Source: Virgibacillus_P tibetensis (GTDB taxonomy: Bacteria; Bacillota; Bacilli; Bacillales; Amphibacillaceae). Taken from it: 51,488 nt of DNA. Below the pieces are notes generated by a model. The model did not search any database. It saw only the letters and a program-made list of their open reading frames with translations, and was not told where the DNA came from. Both the position numbers and the translations under genes were made by a program. Shown here in pieces: positions 23,525 through 32,029 of this stretch; the stretch's first letter is position 1; every line of letters starts with the position of its first letter. The stretch covers positions 1 to 51,488 of the forward strand of contig NZ_JARZFX010000019.1 of the NCBI RefSeq assembly GCF_036026595.1, in the 5' to 3' direction.

Positions 23525-24049
23525 TCAATTCATACCCTCTTTTAATTTGACCAAGTTATACCAGCTTACTCCACCATGTTTTGATTCAGACATGCCATGG
23601 CTAACAAATTTAATTTTTTCATAAAAAGAAACTAATTCCTGTTTACATGTTAGAGTAATTCCTTCTCTTTCATTTTCTTCTACAAGTTCTTCCATTTTCT
23701 CAATTAAAATCTTTGCAATTCCTTGATTTCTAGCCTGTTTGGACACTGCTAACCCTAAAATACTTTGATATCCTCCTCTTTTCGGATTCTTTTTGATTAC
23801 CTCAAAAAGATCGTCGGTTATGTAAGGTTGATTAATGATAGGTCCATTAATATAACCAAGTATTTCTCCTTCCTTTTCTGCCACAATAAACGTATCAGGT
23901 ATCAACTGAATCCTCCCCACCATTGCTTCTCTTGTGGCAGCTTCTTCTATTGAAAACCCTTCATTCTCAATAATTAACATCTGTTCTAAATCTGTAGATT
24001 GAACATTTCTTAAAGAAATCACCTTGTCTATAACCCCTCTCTTATCCAT
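23525..24049 (-). CDS. GNAT acetyltransferase (AANAT-like)
   Basis: 174 aa. The order ISLRNVQSTDLEQMLIIENE, GFSIEEAATREAMVGRI, DTFIVAEKEGEILGYINGPI and then SILGLAVSKQARNQGIAKIL (acetyl-CoA loop ARNQGIA) matches the arylalkylamine N-acetyltransferase-like group of GNATs, where the loop RIxxIPDTF is typical. The end FYEKIKFVSHGMSESKHGGV with SWYNL is also typical of this group. Acts on a primary amine; substrate unknown. A terminator and array repeats flank it. Confidence 0.85.
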   Translation of the reverse strand: MDKRGVIDKVISLRNVQSTDLEQMLIIENEGFSIEEAATREAMVGRIQLIPDTFIVAEKEGEILGYINGPIINQPYITDDLFEVIKKNPKRGGYQSILGLAVSKQARNQGIAKILIEKMEELVEENEREGITLTCKQELVSFYEKIKFVSHGMSESKHGGVSWYNLVKLKEGMN

Positions 24050-24069
24050 AGGTTTATTATCCTTTTCAA

Positions 24070-24110
24070 TAGTTATTTGTTCAACTAATGTGCCGTTCGT
24101 AGCTTAAGTA
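24070..24110 (-). repeat. Array repeat, first half
   Basis: Plus strand AGTTATTTGTTCAACTAATG, TGCCGTTCGTAGCTTAAG: reduced and decayed. Confidence 0.45.
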
Positions 24111-24322
24111 CATTCTTTAACAAAGTCATCTGAAATAGAAGTTATCTACTGCGCAGTATACGTGTTACTCCACAATCTGGCCCGTTTGCGGAAGACTGAA
24201 CTTATTGAAAATCAGTCAAATTTGTATAACAACCATTTTCCGATTCCCAATTTATGGTTTTTTAACTTTTATCACCAGAAGATTTGAAGAAACTTCATCT
24301 CTATTTAGACCATTCCATTTAA

Positions 24323-24469
24323 TCACTTAGTTACACCCTCTAGTGGATTTTCTCTTTGTATTGCTTCTTCATAACTTGTAGCGAACGCCTCAGGGTTTTG
24401 TTCTAAAGCCTCTAATCTTAATTCCCAATATTGTTTTGCATCTGATGGTTTTAATAATCTAATATTCAT
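24323..24469 (-). pseudogene. GNAT N-terminal fragment (48 aa)
   Basis: ATG 24469 after AAGGAG starts MNIRLLKPSDAKQYWELRLE, ALEQNPEAFATSYEEA, then QRENPLEGVTK and TGA at 24323. This is the first quarter of a GNAT of the same subgroup as the protein at 38263 (IRLEALQSSPYAFASSYEEE). No acetyl-CoA-binding part follows in any frame up to 24100; that stretch shows only an AACCA/TGGTT hairpin before a T-run. A 3'-truncated cassette. Confidence 0.8.
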
Positions 24470-24497
24470 ACGTTCTCCTTCATTACTAATTTAGTGA

Positions 24498-24532
24498 TAT
24501 TCAACTATCATTGCAGCCGTTAGTGCAATAAC
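24498..24532 (-). repeat. Array repeat, first half
   Basis: Plus strand TATTCAACTATCATTGCAGC, CGTTAGTGCAATAAC. Follows the gene at 24542-24942. Confidence 0.55.
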
Positions 24533-24541
24533 ATTAGACGA

Positions 24542-24942
24542 TTACTTTTTTAGATTTTCCTTCATTAATGAAGAAATCTGTTGCTCATCTGTATATGATA
24601 TTTGTTCTAGTTGATTAATAACTAGCTCTTATCGCTCAATCCCGTAATGTTGCTTATATACTGATTCAAGAATATATCACTCGCCCACCAAAGAAGAAAA
24701 AAGATAATAAATATCAAAGATGCACTATGAAATTTTTTCTCATAACCCCTCACCCATTCTTTAGCTACCTGAATATAAAAATCATCTTCGTCTTTATTGT
24801 TTCGATTGGCAACGAATGCAGATATCAACCTTTTACCGTTTTTTATTTTTGCGGTATTTGGTCCTTTTGTTAAATCTTCACGTAAATATTTGTTCCTAAT
24901 AAGATTTTTAAGGCTATTTTCCATTATGGAGTTTTGAAACAT
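24542..24942 (-). pseudogene. C-terminally anchored hypothetical protein, frameshift near 3' end
   Basis: ATG 24942 opens 106 aa: a polar N-terminus (KNLIRNKYLREDLTKGPN), VANRNNKDEDDFYIQVAKEW and a membrane helix FHSASLIFIIFFLLWWASDI. It stops at 24622 with GLSDKS. One base shifted, the DNA continues ELVINQLEQISYTDEQQISS, LMKENLKK and TAA at 24542-24544, a polar, plausible C-terminus. A 1-nt indel near 24630 therefore probably removed the last 28 residues. The family is not recognised. A ribosome-binding site AAAGGTAG precedes the ATG. Confidence 0.6.
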
Positions 24943-24986
24943 CTTTTACTACCTTTCTTTTTTATTTATTGCATTTTTCTTTTCAT

Positions 24987-25040
24987 AAGTGCGAAAGAAG
25001 CTACTGTTCCTATTTAACAATCGCACCATATAGTTGAAGG
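24987..25040 (-). repeat. Array repeat, form B
   Basis: Plus strand AAGTGCGAAAGAAGCTACTG, TTCCTATTTAACAATCGCAC, CATATAGTTGAAGG. Follows the MOSC gene. Confidence 0.8.
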
Positions 25041-25103
25041 ATGATTTGTATAATTATATGGTTCAATACCTAAATAATAATTTTAAGGAAATCACGCACT
25101 AAT

Positions 25104-25772
25104 TTAATGAATGGCAGTAAGTTTATTTAACCGACTTACCAGTGGCTCTTTCCACTCGTCAGCCAATTCTTCAACAGACAACATTCTTTTTATCCCTTCA
25201 ATATCCTTATGCTTATGAAAGTAAATCTCATTTCCAAAAAGAATGGACACTTTTTTAGGATGTGATTCCAATAATGTAATTTTTGAATCTTTTTGAACAA
25301 CGCCTTCTTCTAAAACACGACACAGATAACCTGTAAAACCCGTCTGTACCATCTTTTTTAGAAGAGCAGGATTATTAGTTCTCTTCGTAATTGTACTACA
25401 CGGGATTCTACCTTGAGTTACCTGTATTATTGCTTCTCCAAGACGAAAAATATCCCCAACACAAACATCCTTTTCCAGCATATTCGTTACAGTTAAGTTT
25501 TCACCGAATGTTGAAGGTGGCAAAGGATTTCCAAATTCTTTTTCCCAAAGCAAATAATGTTCATACGGGTATACACATACTGCACGATCTAAGCCTCCGT
25601 GGTTCTTTAAATCCCCAACTCCGTCTCCCCGAAACCCTTCTTTTTTTAAGAGAGCTTCTTCAGTTGTTTGTTTACGAATTCCTGTATTTATTTCTTTACC
25701 ATTCCCGTACTTCATTTTCTTGGGTAGTCCAGTTGAAAAATTCCTTATTTCTATAGTTTTATTATTTATCAT
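25104..25772 (-). CDS. MOSC-domain protein (YiiM-like)
   Basis: 222 aa. MOSC features are GFRGDGVGDLKNHGGLDRAV (GxGDxxxHGGxDRAV, about residues 47-66), STFGENLTVTNMLEKDVCVG and the essential-cysteine segment VTQGRIPCSTITKRTNNPAL. The YiiM/MOSC group comprises molybdenum-cofactor-dependent N-hydroxylated-base reductases and sulfur carriers; detoxification of N-hydroxylated purines is the likely family role. Length matches YiiM. Repeats at 24987 and 25828 mark it as a one-gene unit. Confidence 0.9.
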   Translation of the reverse strand: MINNKTIEIRNFSTGLPKKMKYGNGKEINTGIRKQTTEEALLKKEGFRGDGVGDLKNHGGLDRAVCVYPYEHYLLWEKEFGNPLPPSTFGENLTVTNMLEKDVCVGDIFRLGEAIIQVTQGRIPCSTITKRTNNPALLKKMVQTGFTGYLCRVLEEGVVQKDSKITLLESHPKKVSILFGNEIYFHKHKDIEGIKRMLSVEELADEWKEPLVSRLNKLTAIH

Positions 25773-25827
25773 TTCAATATGTACCCACTTTCTATATCTT
25801 TTATATTATTAATTTTATTACTAAAAA

Positions 25828-25878
25828 ATCCTTTTGTTAAATACAAATGCAAAGATTGCACCCGTTACTTTAAGTGCG
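25828..25878 (-). repeat. Array repeat
   Basis: Plus strand AATCCTTTTGTTAAATACAA, ATGCAAAGATTGCACCCGTT, ACTTTAAG. Confidence 0.65.
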
Positions 25879-25904
25879 TTTATTCACAGATTGAAACATA
25901 GACA

Positions 25905-26252
25905 TTAATTATCTAAAAGTTCTAACTTATCCAGTTTCACTTGATTTTGCCCCTCATCTTCTTTAGTTATCCAGGAAACCGATACTTCTAACCCCTTTAC
26001 CAAATCTTCGAAATGAATGACTTCCTCTAATTGATTGAGCATTTCGCTATTTTCGGTAATACGCAAATTCACTTGCTTAGATTCACCCTCAACAGTTATC
26101 TCCCTATCAGTATGATTTACATCCGTAACAACACCCCTTAATACAGAATGTTGAACCGTACCAGCAGTAGACTCCATCGTATTAGAATAACCACAGGCGC
26201 TCAGTGGCAGAGAAATACTTAGAATTAAAAGAAAAATTGACTTCAATTTCAC
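25905..26252 (-). CDS. Small lipoprotein, OB-like
   Basis: 115 aa. Signal peptide MKLKSIFLLILSISLPLSAC with lipobox LSAC (Cys20). The mature part, VLRGVVTDVNHTDREITVEG, then VNLRITENSEMLNQLEEVIH and GLEVSVSWITKEDEGQNQVK, looks like a short beta-barrel (OB/DUF3221-type) in which a G-x-V-x-D-V-N start is common. The N-terminal part of the 50696 lipoprotein (GTVSEVNKSGSTIVVDIS) has the same pattern. Membrane-anchored; function unknown. Confidence 0.75.
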   Translation of the reverse strand: MKLKSIFLLILSISLPLSACGYSNTMESTAGTVQHSVLRGVVTDVNHTDREITVEGESKQVNLRITENSEMLNQLEEVIHFEDLVKGLEVSVSWITKEDEGQNQVKLDKLELLDN

Positions 26253-26309
26253 TTTTTATCACCTCCATATTTAATAGTTGAATATATTCAGCCAAAATTC
26301 ACAAGCGCT

Positions 26310-26519
26310 TTATTGAACAAAACTGTTGCGATAGCACAATGTGCGACCATATTCCATTAAAGTCATATGAAATGTCACTTTCTGAATGTTTTCCATTAAT
26401 TTGGGCAATGATTGGTGTTGGAAATTTATTATTGAGGATTGTTTAAGACTTCCGAAGACTGTAACTAAAAGAATAACACTAAGTATTCCTGATACAGTTA
26501 GCAGTTTTTTCGACTTCAT
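26310..26519 (-). pseudogene. Truncated, frameshifted paralogue of the 35255 protein
   Basis: ATG 26519 gives MKSKKLLTVSGILSVILLVT then VFGSLKQSSIINF, nearly the same as the start of the protein at 35255-35566. A 1-nt deletion (about 26425) changes frame; read in the shifted frame it continues QINGKHSES and ISYDFNGI as in the paralogue. At about 26352 homology stops at once and an array repeat begins (GCGACCAT, 26313-26352). So this copy lost its last 50 residues at a repeat junction. It is flanked by another repeat at 26549. Confidence 0.8.
26313..26352 (-). repeat. Array repeat cutting into a coding sequence
   Basis: Plus strand TTGAACAAAACTGTTGCGAT, AGCACAATGTGCGACCAT, with the order of the two halves disturbed. 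It replaces the 3' part of the gene at 26519. Confidence 0.55.
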
Positions 26520-26548
26520 TTAGCCACCTCCTTCTCTTTACTTTCTTA

Positions 26549-26607
26549 TTCAACTACTGCTTCTTTAGTACAAGAAGCGAACAATAACACCAGTTTAAGT
26601 ACAATAG
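26549..26607 (-). repeat. Array repeat, form B
   Basis: Plus strand ATTCAACTACTGCTTCTTTA, GTACAAGAAGCGAACAATAA, CACCAGTTTAAG. The copy at 35599-35672, beside the paralogue gene, shares ATTCAACTA-TGCTTCTTTAG. Confidence 0.8.
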
Positions 26608-26676
26608 TTTACAAACTAATATCTATGCTGATAATTAAAAACGAAAAGACCCCAGGATAAGAGCCTTTTTTATAGT

Positions 26677-27450
26677 CTATCTTTTAAATCCACCTTCTGA
26701 ATGAATAATCTGACCTGTAATCCAATCTGCCTCATCACTCACTAAAAATTTAATGGTTTTTGCAACATCTTTCGGTTCACCTATTCTGCCGAAAGGAAAC
26801 ATCGGTTTTAATTGAGTTTTTATTTCCTCTGTCATCCAGCCAGTATCTGTTGGACCTGGATTGATTGCATTAACTGTTATACCTAACGGGGCTAGTTCAG
26901 CCGACAATGTAATAGTTAGAGCATCAACAGCTCCCTTAGTTGTTGCATATGCTAATTCACCAGGCATTGGTCCTTGAAACTGACCTGAAGTAATATTAAC
27001 TATTCTTCCACCAGATTTCTTATCAAACCTTTGAGCAAATTTCCCACTCAAAAGTGTCGTTGCACGAACATTTACCATGTAATGTTTATCTAATACATCC
27101 GCAGTCAAATTAGTAAAATCGTTGTTAGTTGAGTATACTGCGTTATTAACCAGGATGTCAGGAAAGCCAAGTTGTTCAATCACTGTTTTCATAAGTTGTT
27201 CTGGTGCATCATGTTGAGTTAAATTCAACTCCATACATGAAACTTTCACACCATTTTTTATTAATTCTTCTTTTAATTTTAATGGCTCATTTAATTCGAT
27301 ACTCCAAGGCATTTTTTTATCATATTCCGTCCAGTAAGTAAAAAAGATGTGATAACCCGTTTCAGCTAACTCCTTACAAATAGCTGCCCCAATTCCTTTC
27401 AGACGACTTACACCCGTAATAATTGCAATTTTATCTTTTAATTGGTTCAT
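26677..27450 (-). CDS. SDR-family oxidoreductase
   Basis: 257 aa from ATG 27450, chosen for its GGAGG ribosome-binding site; the frame continues to 27531 without one. Classical SDR with cofactor motif IITGVSRLKGIGAAICKELA (TGxxxGxG variant with an insert), NNA in DILVNNAVYSTN, and the catalytic Ser/Tyr/Lys in VNITSGQFQGPMPGELAYAT and TKGAVD. C-terminal INPGPTDTGWMTEEI and GQIIHSEGG are typical. Similar inserts are seen in SDRs annotated as 3-ketoacyl-ACP-reductase-like in Bacilli. Substrate unknown. Confidence 0.9.
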   Translation of the reverse strand: MNQLKDKIAIITGVSRLKGIGAAICKELAETGYHIFFTYWTEYDKKMPWSIELNEPLKLKEELIKNGVKVSCMELNLTQHDAPEQLMKTVIEQLGFPDILVNNAVYSTNNDFTNLTADVLDKHYMVNVRATTLLSGKFAQRFDKKSGGRIVNITSGQFQGPMPGELAYATTKGAVDALTITLSAELAPLGITVNAINPGPTDTGWMTEEIKTQLKPMFPFGRIGEPKDVAKTIKFLVSDEADWITGQIIHSEGGFKR

Positions 27451-27841
27451 TATAATATTCCTCCAAATGAAGGACGCATAAATTAGGTCAACAGGGGATA
27501 TAATTGTCCCACTAATAAGGCAGATGCACAAAAGACATCGATCCTTTTAAAAAGGGTTTTGAAGCCAAACAATGCAGTCCTAGTATGATTTAGATAGTCA
27601 AATAACCCTCATAAACGAGAGTGAAAATTAATCTATCCATTTTCTAATCATTACAAGTTCATCCACATTAGAATCTTTATCCCCTTTCAATATATCTCCA
27701 CAATGTATATTCTACTATTTAGTATAATTTTCCTTCTTTCACTAAACTGCTTCTTTAGCACACGTGGCGACTGCTCTGATTGAACATTTGTACCATATAG
27801 TTGAAGAAGGAGTACATATCTTATCTAAAGTTTCTATCTAG
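27451..27841. other. Intergenic with array repeat
   Basis: No gene seen. It contains the leader of the SDR gene and one repeat (27741-27810). Confidence 0.55.
27741..27810 (-). repeat. Array repeat, form B
   Basis: Plus strand ACTAAACTGCTTCTTTAGCA, CACGTGGCGACTGCTCTGAT, TGAACATTTGTACC, ATATAGTTGAAG. It marks the end of the left repeat-rich stretch. Confidence 0.8.
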
Positions 27842-27877
27842 AAAAAAGCTGAAGACTAGCCTATCTTCAGCTTTTTT
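27842..27877 (-). terminator. Terminator after HEAT-like gene
   Basis: AAAAAAGCTGAAGA / TCTTCAGCTTTTTT perfect 14-bp stem with an 8-nt loop. Confidence 0.9.
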
Positions 27878-27915
27878 CTTTAATAATTCACTCTCTTAAG
27901 GAAGAAATATTTAAG

Positions 27916-28461
27916 CTATTTCCATATATTAATATACTTTTTCTTGTACTTATGATCGTCTACAATTTCAATTAACTCTATAGCTTTATTTTTGATATTT
28001 TCGTCATCTAAATGATTGTACAAATTTCTCATGTTCTGTAGTATATCGGAACGGATGAGAGTATAATTTTTTTCATCTGTACAATACGTAAAACGGTGAA
28101 CCATATATTCCAAAACCATCTCTTTTTGTGCGGTCCCAGCAAGTCCTACTTTCCATATCGATTGCAGACTGTGTCTTGCAGTAACAAACTTTTCATCTTT
28201 TGTTACTTCCCATAATTTGGGGAAATCCTGTAGCATTTTGTTTTCCGGATCACTTTTAGCTAAATTGGCTAAATATTGTGCAGCTCGAGAGCGTTGATGG
28301 TTATCTTTATGGGATAAATCCTCCAGCAGTTGATCCCAAACTTCGTATGCCCAATCTACTTTTTGCTCAGTTACTTTTAAAATGGTCTGATACGCTTCAT
28401 ATCGTTCTTCTTTATCTTTTGATTTGGATTTTTCGAATTCTTTTTTCATCTGACTATCCAT
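27916..28461 (-). CDS. HEAT-repeat-like hypothetical protein
   Basis: 181 aa, all-helical by pattern, no signal peptide. Repeated helix pairs such as RYEAYQTILKVTEQKVDWAY and QRSRAAQYLANLAKSDPENK, then VTARHSLQSIWKVGLAGT and YTLIRSDILQNMRNLYNHLD suggest HEAT/ARM-type solenoid units (the RSRAAQYLANL and RHSLQSIWK segments are typical). Probably a protein- or nucleic-acid-binding scaffold; no enzyme motif. A strong terminator follows. Confidence 0.65.
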   Translation of the reverse strand: MDSQMKKEFEKSKSKDKEERYEAYQTILKVTEQKVDWAYEVWDQLLEDLSHKDNHQRSRAAQYLANLAKSDPENKMLQDFPKLWEVTKDEKFVTARHSLQSIWKVGLAGTAQKEMVLEYMVHRFTYCTDEKNYTLIRSDILQNMRNLYNHLDDENIKNKAIELIEIVDDHKYKKKYINIWK

Positions 28462-28626
28462 TTTCTAAACCACCTTATAAAAAAAAAAGAAATTATTTTT
28501 AGCATCTTTCCAACTGGAGATTTAATTGCTAGGATACTCTGTATCGATTGTCTACCCATTTTAACCAATCCCTTATGTGTGGCACGTTAATTTTGCAATT
28601 TGAAGTAATTCTATTTCTCCATAAAG

Positions 28627-29010
28627 TTACTTTTGTGCTATCTGAATAAGGTTGCCACATGTATCGTCGAAGACAGCGATTGTGACTTCACCCATTTCTG
28701 TAGGTTCCATAGTAAAATTAACACCTTTTTCCAGTAATCGCTCGTATTCTTTACGAACATCTGCAACGCCAAACATTGTTGCTGGTATCCCATCGGCGAA
28801 GATCTTTTTTTGATACTCTTTGGCAGCTGGATGGTCATTCGGTTCAAGCAAAAGCTCGGTACCTTCTTTATCATCTGGAGAAACAAGCGTTATCCACCTA
28901 AATTCTCCAGCTGGAACGTCATGCCTTTTTTCAAAGCCCAGCGTTTCTGAATAGAACTCCAGTGCCTTCTCTTGATCTTGTACGAATAAACTAGTAACTA
29001 TAATTTTCAT
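28627..29010 (-). CDS. VOC (glyoxalase-fold) protein
   Basis: 127 aa from ATG 29010 with the GGGAGG ribosome-binding site; a longer frame to 29073 has no such signal. Begins MKIIVTSLFVQDQEKALEFY, SETLGFEKRHDVPAGEFRWI, with FGVADVRKEYERLLEKGVNF and the closing FDDTCGNLIQIAQ. Metal-ligand positions (His/Glu) of class I glyoxalases are partly visible. It is similar to PhnB/bleomycin-resistance-like VOC proteins. Not bordered by array repeats. Confidence 0.85.
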   Translation of the reverse strand: MKIIVTSLFVQDQEKALEFYSETLGFEKRHDVPAGEFRWITLVSPDDKEGTELLLEPNDHPAAKEYQKKIFADGIPATMFGVADVRKEYERLLEKGVNFTMEPTEMGEVTIAVFDDTCGNLIQIAQK

Positions 29011-29233
29011 ACTATTTTTTCCTCCCTCGCTACTTTCCATTGCATGATAATGTAGTGTCATTTTTGCTATCATTCAAAACACCTTTTGTGATTTCATCCA
29101 CTTTTATTTTCATTGTCCAAACCGCACCATCTACGGGATATTCTATTAATTGCTTTTTAAAGCTACTGTACAAGCAACAATTAGCCTAAACTCTTTTTTT
29201 TTAGCCCTTACCATTTAGCTATCTGTGCAAATT

Positions 29234-29815
29234 TCAGACTCTTAGCGAGCCACGGAACCCTCTGACACCATAGTAAGAGGACGCACCGTTGTGATACAGA
29301 AAGACGTGTCCAAAGCGACGATCGCAAAAAAGGGCACCACCGAGTTCTCTAATATCAGAGGGGGTTTGTACCCAACTCGACGTTTTCATATCGAAATTTT
29401 CAAGTTCCTGTAACGCTTTATATTGTTCTTCCGTTAAAAGTTCAATACCCATGGCAGCTGCCATATCCATAGCGTTATTTTCTGGTTTATGTTTTTTCCT
29501 AGACTCCAGCCCCGCGCGGTCGTAACAAACACTTCGGCGACCCTTAGGACTTTCCACTGAACAATCATAAAAGATATATTCGTCCTTCTTTTTATCATGT
29601 TCAACAACATCCGGTTCACCGTCAGTTCTTTCCATTTCATTGAGAGACCATAGCTTTTCAGGATTAGCATCCAGCTTTGCATGGACCTTATCCCATTCAA
29701 GACCCTTATGGCGGTGCATGTTTTTCTCGAAGCGGACTTTCAATACACTAAGTAATTCTTCCCGTTGTTCTGGTGACAACTCTTTTTCATTACTGATTTC
29801 ATTTCTCTGTGTCAT
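29234..29815 (-). CDS. DUF4256 protein
   Basis: 193 aa. The family pattern is plain: ELLSVLKVRFEKNMHRHKGL, EWDKVHAKL, KLWSLNEMERTDGEPDVVEH, IFYDCSVESPKGRRSVCYDR and the C-terminal GALFCDRRFGHVFLYHNGAS, SYYGVRGFRGSLRV. Function of DUF4256 is unknown; the conserved Cys, Asp and Arg residues suggest an enzyme, but nothing is established. Cytosolic. ATG 29815 follows AGGAGG. Full length. Confidence 0.9.
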   Translation of the reverse strand: MTQRNEISNEKELSPEQREELLSVLKVRFEKNMHRHKGLEWDKVHAKLDANPEKLWSLNEMERTDGEPDVVEHDKKKDEYIFYDCSVESPKGRRSVCYDRAGLESRKKHKPENNAMDMAAAMGIELLTEEQYKALQELENFDMKTSSWVQTPSDIRELGGALFCDRRFGHVFLYHNGASSYYGVRGFRGSLRV

Positions 29816-30055
29816 ATTAGTTTCCTCCTTATTGTTTTTACTCCTAATGTTTTTTTAATCGCTTCGTGTTCAAGACGTTTCCGAGACTTACCGGCGAAGT
29901 CCCAAGCTTATCATTCTTAGTGCAAGGATGTGTTTGTGGATGACTTTTTGTCTAAACTACTTCGAGCCTCTTCTTGTAAGTTCCTGCCTATACGGCGCAG
30001 GTTTGACATTTTGTTATCGGATGGCGTTCTTCTAGTTCAGAAGATACCATCGATG

Positions 30056-30090
30056 GGAACCCCTTTCTTGTTAAAAAAAGCACCAATTCG
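30056..30090 (-). repeat. Array repeat, first half
   Basis: In sense, directly after the nucleotidyltransferase stop: CGAATTGGTGCTTTTTTTAA, CAAGAAAGG. The isolated copy in the 28-33 kb block. Confidence 0.6.
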
Positions 30091-30091
30091 T

Positions 30092-30895
30092 TTAAGAAGA
30101 AATATTGACTTCATGTGCAAAGTTCGCACTAGCCCATTCACCCTCGCTCTTAAACAACTCATATACAGTCTCACGCTCCATCGGGGGTTCATCTATCCAA
30201 TTTATTAATGTACGAATAATAGATTCTTTATCTGGAAAGTGGTGGATAAAAACTTCAGCTTGCTCGTGAAGTCGTGTCGACCAAATCTGAGAACGCACCA
30301 TCACCATTGAATAGTATGTTCGAATGAGTTTACGAGCGAAGCCTTGTGAAAATGTTTTAAAATCTTCATTAGACGCTGTTTCTAACCGATTTAACGTCCG
30401 AGCAAGAGCCTCACCAATATCACCATTGAAGCGAATGGCTATCTCAGATGTGAGTTTATACGGACCAAATCGCTCTCCTAAATCCTCTCCGTACACACAA
30501 ACACAGAGTTCCTTAAGAAATGCATTTTCGTAATAATTTGAGGGGTCAACCGTATAGTCATAATATGCAACAGCTATACCAACATCACGAAGTAGTGAAC
30601 GATACTTCCCGGACAGTTCTCCAGCTAGTTTCTTTAATTCAGCCAACTTAACGGAGCTCAGTTTGCCATCAAACATAGCGATCAGATCTAAATCCGATTT
30701 AAAAGCAACCGCTTCACCTCTGGCTACGCTACCGTACACATAAACACTGTGTACGTGTTGAGGAAACAAATTCCTAAGACTCTCGACAGACTCTCGAATG
30801 CACGGCAGATAGACATTATCAATTTTATCTATACTAACATCACTTACAATAAATCCTTGAGGATCTAGACCATAACCAGCTCTTAACATCACCAT
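30092..30895 (-). CDS. Nucleotidyltransferase-domain protein
   Basis: 267 aa. The polymerase-beta-type active site is complete: VYVYGSVARGEAVAFKSDLD then LIAMFDG (about residues 52-77), with the GSxxRG helix-turn and the two metal-binding Asp of DLD. The C-terminal helical domain has FKTFSQGFARKLIRTYYSMV. These proteins transfer a nucleotide to a small molecule (antibiotic resistance) or to a protein or tRNA; which one is not visible. ATG start 30895 or 30889 is possible; GGGAAGGG precedes it. Confidence 0.8.
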   Translation of the reverse strand: MVMLRAGYGLDPQGFIVSDVSIDKIDNVYLPCIRESVESLRNLFPQHVHSVYVYGSVARGEAVAFKSDLDLIAMFDGKLSSVKLAELKKLAGELSGKYRSLLRDVGIAVAYYDYTVDPSNYYENAFLKELCVCVYGEDLGERFGPYKLTSEIAIRFNGDIGEALARTLNRLETASNEDFKTFSQGFARKLIRTYYSMVMVRSQIWSTRLHEQAEVFIHHFPDKESIIRTLINWIDEPPMERETVYELFKSEGEWASANFAHEVNISS

Positions 30896-31211
30896 GTCAA
30901 TCCCTTCCCTCTTCTCTTATTCCTGTATTTTCCTAATTATATCACCAAGTTAGTGCGGACAAACAAGTTTCTAATTAAAGGAACCTGCCTCTAAAGACAA
31001 TTCTGTTTTGGCTTTAGTATACGCGCTTCCCTGTCATTGTTGTATCTTATGGATAATTCTTTTTTAGAATAGCGTATTCATTCATACACTGCTGACTATT
31101 TTGTATTAGATTATGAAATATAAGCGAACAGTTTTCCAAAAAAGGAAAATTTTATGATAAAATAAATATAGATTATAAAGCAGGATAGCTTTAAAGAAAG
31201 GGGATGTTTAA
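30896..31211. other. Divergent intergenic region
   Basis: No gene seen. Plus-strand TATGATAAAATAA at about 31153-31165 is a possible promoter region for the zinc-finger gene at 31212. Confidence 0.45.
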
Positions 31212-31499
31212 ATGCCAACTTGTCAAAATTGCGGCAAAAAATGGACTTGGAAACAAACGATTAAAACAATATTCAGATTGAGATGTCCGCATTGTGATAA
31301 AAAGCAATATGAGTCTGCATCGTCAAGAATAAGAGGTGGAGTATTTTTTATGCTTATTCCATTACTGCTGTTACCTATTAATGCTTTATTGGATTTTTCA
31401 GTAGGCGCGTTAAGTATTGGCATCATTTTTGCCTTAATTTTATTTGGTTTATATCCATTTATTTTACAATTATCTAATGAAGAAGAGCCATATTGGTAA
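31212..31499 (+). CDS. CXXC-20-CXXC zinc-ribbon membrane protein
   Basis: 95 aa. N-terminal MPTCQNCGKKWTWKQTIKTI then FRLRCPHCDKKQY: two Cys-x2-Cys pairs about 20 residues apart, the mark of the small TIGR04104-type family of Bacilli. It is followed by two membrane helices, GGVFFMLIPLLLLPINALL and VGALSIGIIFALILFGLYPF. The zinc ribbon is probably cytosolic; its role is unknown. AAAGGGGATG gives a ribosome-binding site 8 nt from ATG. Confidence 0.85.
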   Translation: MPTCQNCGKKWTWKQTIKTIFRLRCPHCDKKQYESASSRIRGGVFFMLIPLLLLPINALLDFSVGALSIGIIFALILFGLYPFILQLSNEEEPYW

Positions 31500-32029
31500 A
31501 TTTTCATCTAACTATTAGTGGGCATTCCAGTGGATCACATCGATCACTTTTCCAATACCCATTATTTTTCTTCAATTTGTTTGTATCGTAGAATCCTAGG
31601 TTTCTATTTAATAACTTGATTTAATTTCACTTTAAATTGTCCCCTTTCATATTCTTTTTCACTTTCGTCACTCCCTACGAGTTGTAATCGTGACATCAAT
31701 TAAATAATCTTGAAACATTCATGGTATCCCCAGATACATATACCTTTTCCCTCTTCTCCACTCATAGTCTCTGATTTCCGTACTCAAATTCAGTCCAATT
31801 TATATAAATTGGAACTGATAAAGATTAGTATTTGATGTTGTTGTCCCCTTAAACTGAACCGAATGTATATCACCCAGCATGCAAACAAGAGCTTACTTTC
31901 ATGCTCCTGACTACAACCTACCTTGCATTAATGCTACAATTAAATTAGACAGGTTGCTTCTACTCAGATTAGTTTTGCTATCATCTAGACTTAATGAAGC
32001 TGATACTACTATGTAGAGGAGCGAAAATA
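31500..32029. other. Long intergenic stretch with a probable gene remnant
   Basis: A GTGGATC/GATCAC hairpin after 31499 may end the zinc-finger gene transcript. On the minus strand about 31625-31715 a 30-codon open piece reads MSRLQLVGSDESEKEYERGQ then FKVKLNQVIK, with more short open pieces upstream in other frames; this looks like the end of a decayed gene of unknown family. Nothing else is recognised. Confidence 0.4.
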
